Source: Pedobacter zeae
GTDB lineage: Bacteria > Bacteroidota > Bacteroidia > Sphingobacteriales > Sphingobacteriaceae
NCBI RefSeq assembly: GCF_014196715.1
Contig: NZ_JACIEF010000001.1
Coordinates: 1,098,872 to 1,162,871 of the forward strand
Reading direction: 5' to 3'
DNA length: 64,000 bases
Under the pieces are notes generated by a model. It did no database searches and was not told the DNA's origin. It saw only the letters and a list, made by a program, of their open reading frames with translations. Within the stretch, counting starts at the first letter, position 1, and each line of letters opens with the position of its first letter. Position numbers and translations under genes: made by a program. Below, one piece after another: positions 60,271-64,000 of this stretch.

Positions 60271-62290
60271 GAGCTTAATAGCCGGGTTTGTAATGATCGG
60301 ATTCATGGCAAATGCCCAAACCAATACTCAGGAGACAGATATACGTGATATTTTGGAGAGCATGGCCGAAAGCCTCCCGGATGATTACGATATGACGGAA
60401 TTGGTAGATGTATTGGAGAAATACCGTAAACATCCAATTAACCTGAACCGAACTACGGTTGAAGAATTGAAAACACTGGTTTTCCTATCTCCCCTGCAGA
60501 TCGGGAACTTCTTTAACTATATAAAAGAAAATGGCCTGCTCGAGGATGTGCTCGAATTACAAAGCATTGATGGTTTTGATATTAAAACCGTACGTACCAT
60601 CCTGCCATTTGTAACGGTGAACAATATCACGGAATACCGGCAACTCCGCTTTAAAAATATGATAAATGCTGGCGGAAATGATTTGATGATGCGTTTCGCA
60701 CAGACCTTACAAAAACAAAAAGGGTATACAGATTTACCCGGTAACCGGTATTTAGGCTCGCCCGAAAGATTCCAAATGCGCTACCGGTATCATTATAGTT
60801 CAATTCTATCAGCAGCCGTAACTTTTGACAAAGATGCTGGCGAAAAATTTATAGGCAAACCCTTCGATTTCTATTCAGGCAATATCACCTTATTAAAATT
60901 AGGTAAGCTAAAAAAATTGGTGCTTGGGGATTATGCATTGCAATTTGGGCAGGGTTTAACGTTATGGTCGGGTTTTTCTTTCGGCAAAGGTCCCGATGTA
61001 ACCAGTGTAGCTAAAAAAGATTTAGGTTTAAGACCTTATAACTCTACCAACGAATATTCTTTTTTTAGAGGAACTGCTGCAACAATTAACTTATTTAAGA
61101 ATGTAGAGCTCACTCCTTTTGTTTCTTTCCGTAATCTTGATGCCAGTCAGAAATCAGATTCCGAAGGAAATCTGATTCAGTCTACAATTAATCAGACCGG
61201 ATTGCATAGAACACCCACAGAGATTAAGAATAAAGGCGTGCTGCCACAAAGCGTACTGGGTACAACCATTCAATATACCAAAGATGAATTTGCGGTTGGT
61301 GCAATTGCTTATCATACCCATTACAGGAATCGTTTTGTTACACAAACAGCAGCCTACGACCGGTATAGTTTCACAGGAAAATCGTTAACCAACCTGGGCT
61401 TGTTTTATAATTATACCTATAAAAACATGTATCTCTATGGCGAGGTGGCTAAGGGTTTAGTTGGTGGAGTTGCCTATATTAATGGTATCCTTATCAGTTT
61501 GTCTCCAATCGTTTCTGCTGCCTTAACTCATCGTAATTACGCTAAAGATTACCATAGCTTCTTTAATCAGGCGGTATCCGAATCAACCGAAGCGGTAAAT
61601 GAAAAAGGCTTATATTTTGGCTTAAATATTAATCCAAATAAACATTGGGCATTTTCTTTTTATGGCGATTATTTTAGGTTTCCGTGGTTAAAATACCGCA
61701 TAGATGAGCCATCAAAGGGTTACGAGGTTTTAGCTCAAGCCCTTTATACACCAAGCAAAACCGTTAAAATTTTAGTTCGGTTCAAAACAGAACATAAACA
61801 ACAAAATACCGATTTGGATGTTGCTGTAAATTTTTTGGATGATGTAAAAAGAGAGGGATACCGGGCAGAGGCATCCTGGCAATTAACTGATAATTGGCGC
61901 TTTCAAAATCGGATAGAGGTTTCTCAATATAAAAAAGGTAGTGCCAATAGGGCGTTCGGCTATCTCATTTTTCAGGATATAGACTATTCGCCGATGTTTG
62001 CCAGGCTAACCGGAAATGTGAGATTTGCCTATTTCAATACGCCAGGCTATAACAGTAGAATTTACGCCTACGAAGATGATGTGTTGTACAGTTTTGCTTT
62101 TGGTATGTATAGTGGAAAGGGTGTTCGTACCTATTTGAACCTAAGGTATAATGTAATCAAGAGACTAAGTTTTTGGATGAGGTATGGCTTGTTTGTGTAC
62201 AGGGATGTAGAAACGGTAGGGACTTACCTGGATGAAATTAAAGGCAATAAAAAATCGGAAATTAAAATCCAGTTACGTTATCAATTTTAA
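60260..62290 (+). CDS. Secreted helix-hairpin-helix protein with predicted outer-membrane barrel
   Basis: The 676-residue protein has a signal peptide ending ANAQ near residue 20. Residues about 50-120 hold two ComEA-like helix-hairpin-helix units (PINLNRTTVEELKTLVFLSP and LLEDVLELQSIDGFDIKTVR). The remaining 550 residues are rich in alternating aromatic and polar strands (for example YYHYSSILSAAVTFD and KLVLGDYALQFGQGLTLW) and end in RYQF, a C-terminal Phe of the kind that marks outer-membrane barrels. The comEC gene follows after 3 bases. ComEA-type HhH domains bind DNA; the fused barrel suggests DNA binding at or transport through the outer membrane, which is inference. Confidence 0.85.
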   Translation: MRFKSLIAGFVMIGFMANAQTNTQETDIRDILESMAESLPDDYDMTELVDVLEKYRKHPINLNRTTVEELKTLVFLSPLQIGNFFNYIKENGLLEDVLELQSIDGFDIKTVRTILPFVTVNNITEYRQLRFKNMINAGGNDLMMRFAQTLQKQKGYTDLPGNRYLGSPERFQMRYRYHYSSILSAAVTFDKDAGEKFIGKPFDFYSGNITLLKLGKLKKLVLGDYALQFGQGLTLWSGFSFGKGPDVTSVAKKDLGLRPYNSTNEYSFFRGTAATINLFKNVELTPFVSFRNLDASQKSDSEGNLIQSTINQTGLHRTPTEIKNKGVLPQSVLGTTIQYTKDEFAVGAIAYHTHYRNRFVTQTAAYDRYSFTGKSLTNLGLFYNYTYKNMYLYGEVAKGLVGGVAYINGILISLSPIVSAALTHRNYAKDYHSFFNQAVSESTEAVNEKGLYFGLNINPNKHWAFSFYGDYFRFPWLKYRIDEPSKGYEVLAQALYTPSKTVKILVRFKTEHKQQNTDLDVAVNFLDDVKREGYRAEASWQLTDNWRFQNRIEVSQYKKGSANRAFGYLIFQDIDYSPMFARLTGNVRFAYFNTPGYNSRIYAYEDDVLYSFAFGMYSGKGVRTYLNLRYNVIKRLSFWMRYGLFVYRDVETVGTYLDEIKGNKKSEIKIQLRYQF

Positions 62291-62293
62291 ACA

Positions 62294-64000
62294 ATGTTTA
62301 AATCTGAATATGTTTTTGTCAGGATCCTTTTCCCCTTTCTTTTAGGTATCTGTGTTTTTTATTTCTTTCAGATGAGCCTATATATTCAGCTATTCACTGT
62401 AATGCTGCTTGTTATTTTACCGGGCACTTTATTTCTAAACATTACCTATAAAAGATTAAGCATATATCGTTATAAAGGAACTATTGGGCTTTTAATTTTT
62501 CTACTTTTTTTCAGTCTTGGCGCTTTGCTCTGCTTGCTCAATAATGAAAGCCTGAACCAAAGTTACTTCGCCAAAACTCCCTGCAATTACTTAAAAGTTT
62601 GGGTGAATGATGAACCACAACAAAGCAATACGCTCTTGCGCTTTAAAGCTAAGGTAATATCAGGATATCAAAAAGATAAACAGGTGCGGCTAAGCGGACA
62701 GATGCTTATTACCTTAAGATTGGACAGCATAAGCCCCATAAAACTTAAATATGGCGACGAAATTATAATTCCGGCTAAATATACAGTGGTAGAGCCTCCA
62801 TATAATCCTGCAGAATTCGATTTTAAAGCCTGGTTAGGTAGCCAGAATATTTACCACCAGGCATTTATGGATCAGGACCACATTGTTATCAATAAAAATA
62901 ACATTAGTAACCCCATTATAAAGAGGGCTTTAAACTTAAGGGAAAAACAGGTTGCAAAATACCGGAGACTGATTAAAAACGACGAGGCTTTTGCCGTGGC
63001 CTCTACTCTTATTTTAGGCTACCGGGCCGATTTAAATCAAGAAACTTTATCGGCATATTCCAGAACAGGAACCATTCATGCTTTATCAGTATCAGGGGCA
63101 CACGTAGCGATTATCTATGTTGTTTTAGATTTGCTGTTCTTTTTTTTGAATAATAACCGGGCATTAAAGATGCTGAAACTCCTGCTTATCTGTGCTTTGA
63201 TTTGGGGATATGCTTTGTTAACCGGACTATCCCCTTCCGTGGTTCGCTCGGCCATAATGATTACTGTTTTAATCATGGCCAAAGGTTTATCAAAGAAAAC
63301 AAACAGTTATAATGTTCTGGCCTTTTCAGCCTTTTGCCAGTTGGCTTATCATCCATTTTTAATCTGGGATGTTGGCTTCCAACTCTCCTACCTGGCTGTA
63401 TTTGGTTTAATTTATCTTCAGCCTAAAATTTACAACCTCCTTTATGCTGGGCCAAATTGGATAGATAAATTATGGAGTTTTACCTCTATGTCTTTAGCTG
63501 CACAAGTAGTTACGTTTCCATTAAGCATTTATTATTTCCATCAATTTCCGCTTTACTTTCTTTTTGCCAATCTTTTGATTACCATCCCATTGATATTAAT
63601 GATGTATTTAGGAATTGTAGTCTTAATTCCGCCATTCGGTTTCCTGTCCCCGGTTTTAGAATGGATCATAAATTTTACCAATGCCGTACTGAAATGGATG
63701 GCCAGTTTACCGTATGCCAGCTTTTCATCCATATGGATTAATTTACCCGAATTAACCTTATTGAGCCTTTTTTTGGGATTGGCCGTTTATGCATTGGCCA
63801 AATTTAATAAACAACTTTTGTTCACTTCTTTATTGTTATTGGTTTGTTATCAGCTTTTGGTTATGTGCGACGGTTTAAAGGCTTTTCACCAAAGGAAAAT
63901 CATTTTCTTTTCCCTCAGAAAAAACTATGCGGCTGCTTTTATTAATGGAAAAGAAGCTGTTTTAATTTCAGATCTTACCAGAGAGGATAAAAACTATTCA
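62294..64000 (+). CDS. comEC: ComEC/Rec2-family DNA transport channel, partial (3' end outside window)
   Basis: Inner-membrane channel for single-stranded DNA in natural transformation. The frame is open for 569 codons without a stop to the window edge. After an N-terminal membrane block it has an OB-like domain (about 90-200), then the competence domain with HALSVSGAHVAIIY near residue 260, GLSPSVVRSAIM near 310, and FQLSYLAVFGLIYLQ near 365. The beginning of the C-terminal beta-lactamase-like part would be outside. The gene lies 3 bases after the HhH-barrel gene, probably one operon. Confidence 0.95.
   Translation, partial: MFKSEYVFVRILFPFLLGICVFYFFQMSLYIQLFTVMLLVILPGTLFLNITYKRLSIYRYKGTIGLLIFLLFFSLGALLCLLNNESLNQSYFAKTPCNYLKVWVNDEPQQSNTLLRFKAKVISGYQKDKQVRLSGQMLITLRLDSISPIKLKYGDEIIIPAKYTVVEPPYNPAEFDFKAWLGSQNIYHQAFMDQDHIVINKNNISNPIIKRALNLREKQVAKYRRLIKNDEAFAVASTLILGYRADLNQETLSAYSRTGTIHALSVSGAHVAIIYVVLDLLFFFLNNNRALKMLKLLLICALIWGYALLTGLSPSVVRSAIMITVLIMAKGLSKKTNSYNVLAFSAFCQLAYHPFLIWDVGFQLSYLAVFGLIYLQPKIYNLLYAGPNWIDKLWSFTSMSLAAQVVTFPLSIYYFHQFPLYFLFANLLITIPLILMMYLGIVVLIPPFGFLSPVLEWIINFTNAVLKWMASLPYASFSSIWINLPELTLLSLFLGLAVYALAKFNKQLLFTSLLLLVCYQLLVMCDGLKAFHQRKIIFFSLRKNYAAAFINGKEAVLISDLTREDKNYS

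Noticed and set aside
1..64000. tRNA and rRNA genes
   Set aside because: I found no cloverleaf with the conserved GGTTCGAATCC-type arm and no rRNA signature; short structures in gaps were terminators or repeats.

Overview
The window looks like a chromosomal segment from a Bacteroidota bacterium, most likely a Sphingobacteriaceae (Pedobacter-like) member. The reasons are exact TAnnTTTG promoter boxes (for example upstream of alaS and the MerR gene), mostly weak Shine-Dalgarno sequences, A+T-rich composition, a TonB receptor under a cobalamin riboswitch, and typical Bacteroidota families (WbqC-like, DUF4369-TlpA, DUF4442, DUF6580-like, AAA_14/DUF4143). The genus is inferred, not proven. I see no rRNA, tRNA, CRISPR array, prophage or insertion sequence.

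Layout. 0-7 kb: an EamA transporter fragment and ribD, prmC, xerD, aroQ, a family 2 glycosyltransferase beside the stub of an LpxL-type acyltransferase, a WbqC-like protein and CorA. 7-12.5 kb: a vitamin B12 locus, with cobalamin riboswitch, BtuB-like receptor, DUF6580-like membrane protein and terminator, then BtuF-like protein, sirtuin and PP-loop ATPase in one tight operon. 12.6-15.3 kb: small lipoprotein, Dabb protein, a repeat-bearing gap, a small conserved protein and a CrtA-like monooxygenase. 15.4-21.7 kb: a long co-directional run of repair and metabolic genes (free-methionine sulfoxide reductase, 3-methyladenine glycosylase, PNPOx-like, kynureninase, bestrophin, HDAC-like, TruC-like, lipoprotein). 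21.7-29.4 kb: MATE pump, AlbA_2 protein, DUF4442, lipoprotein, MFS transporter, HemF, endonuclease V, esterase. 29.6-37.6 kb: two TPR paralogues with gyrA, a TetA-like MFS pump and PhoH2. 37.7-38.4 kb holds a transcribed-looking unit that is not a normal gene. 38.4-46.9 kb: FUSC transporter, Ohr, BioB, MgtE, serine hydrolase, NtrC-type regulator. 46.9-47.7 kb: a triplicated 270-bp unit that starts inside the regulator's last codons. 47.7-59.5 kb: ClC, RluA-type synthase, OmpR-type regulator, TlpA lipoprotein, GatB, an AAA_14 ATPase with tandem palindromes at its promoter, two paralogous secreted tyrosine-rich proteins, AlaS. 59.6-64 kb: MerR regulator, a small ORF, a secreted helix-hairpin-helix/beta-barrel protein and ComEC, cut by the window edge.

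How genes work together. The B12 block is a coherent uptake system without visible BtuCD; its DUF6580-like protein and PP-loop ATPase are the candidates to fill gaps. The HhH-barrel/ComEC pair looks like a DNA-uptake module in which DNA binding and an outer-membrane barrel are fused; this is the strongest candidate for something new. The repeat structures (the triplication downstream of the NtrC gene, and a dispersed family of about 38 bp seen between 13 and 51 kb) are the most striking non-coding features.
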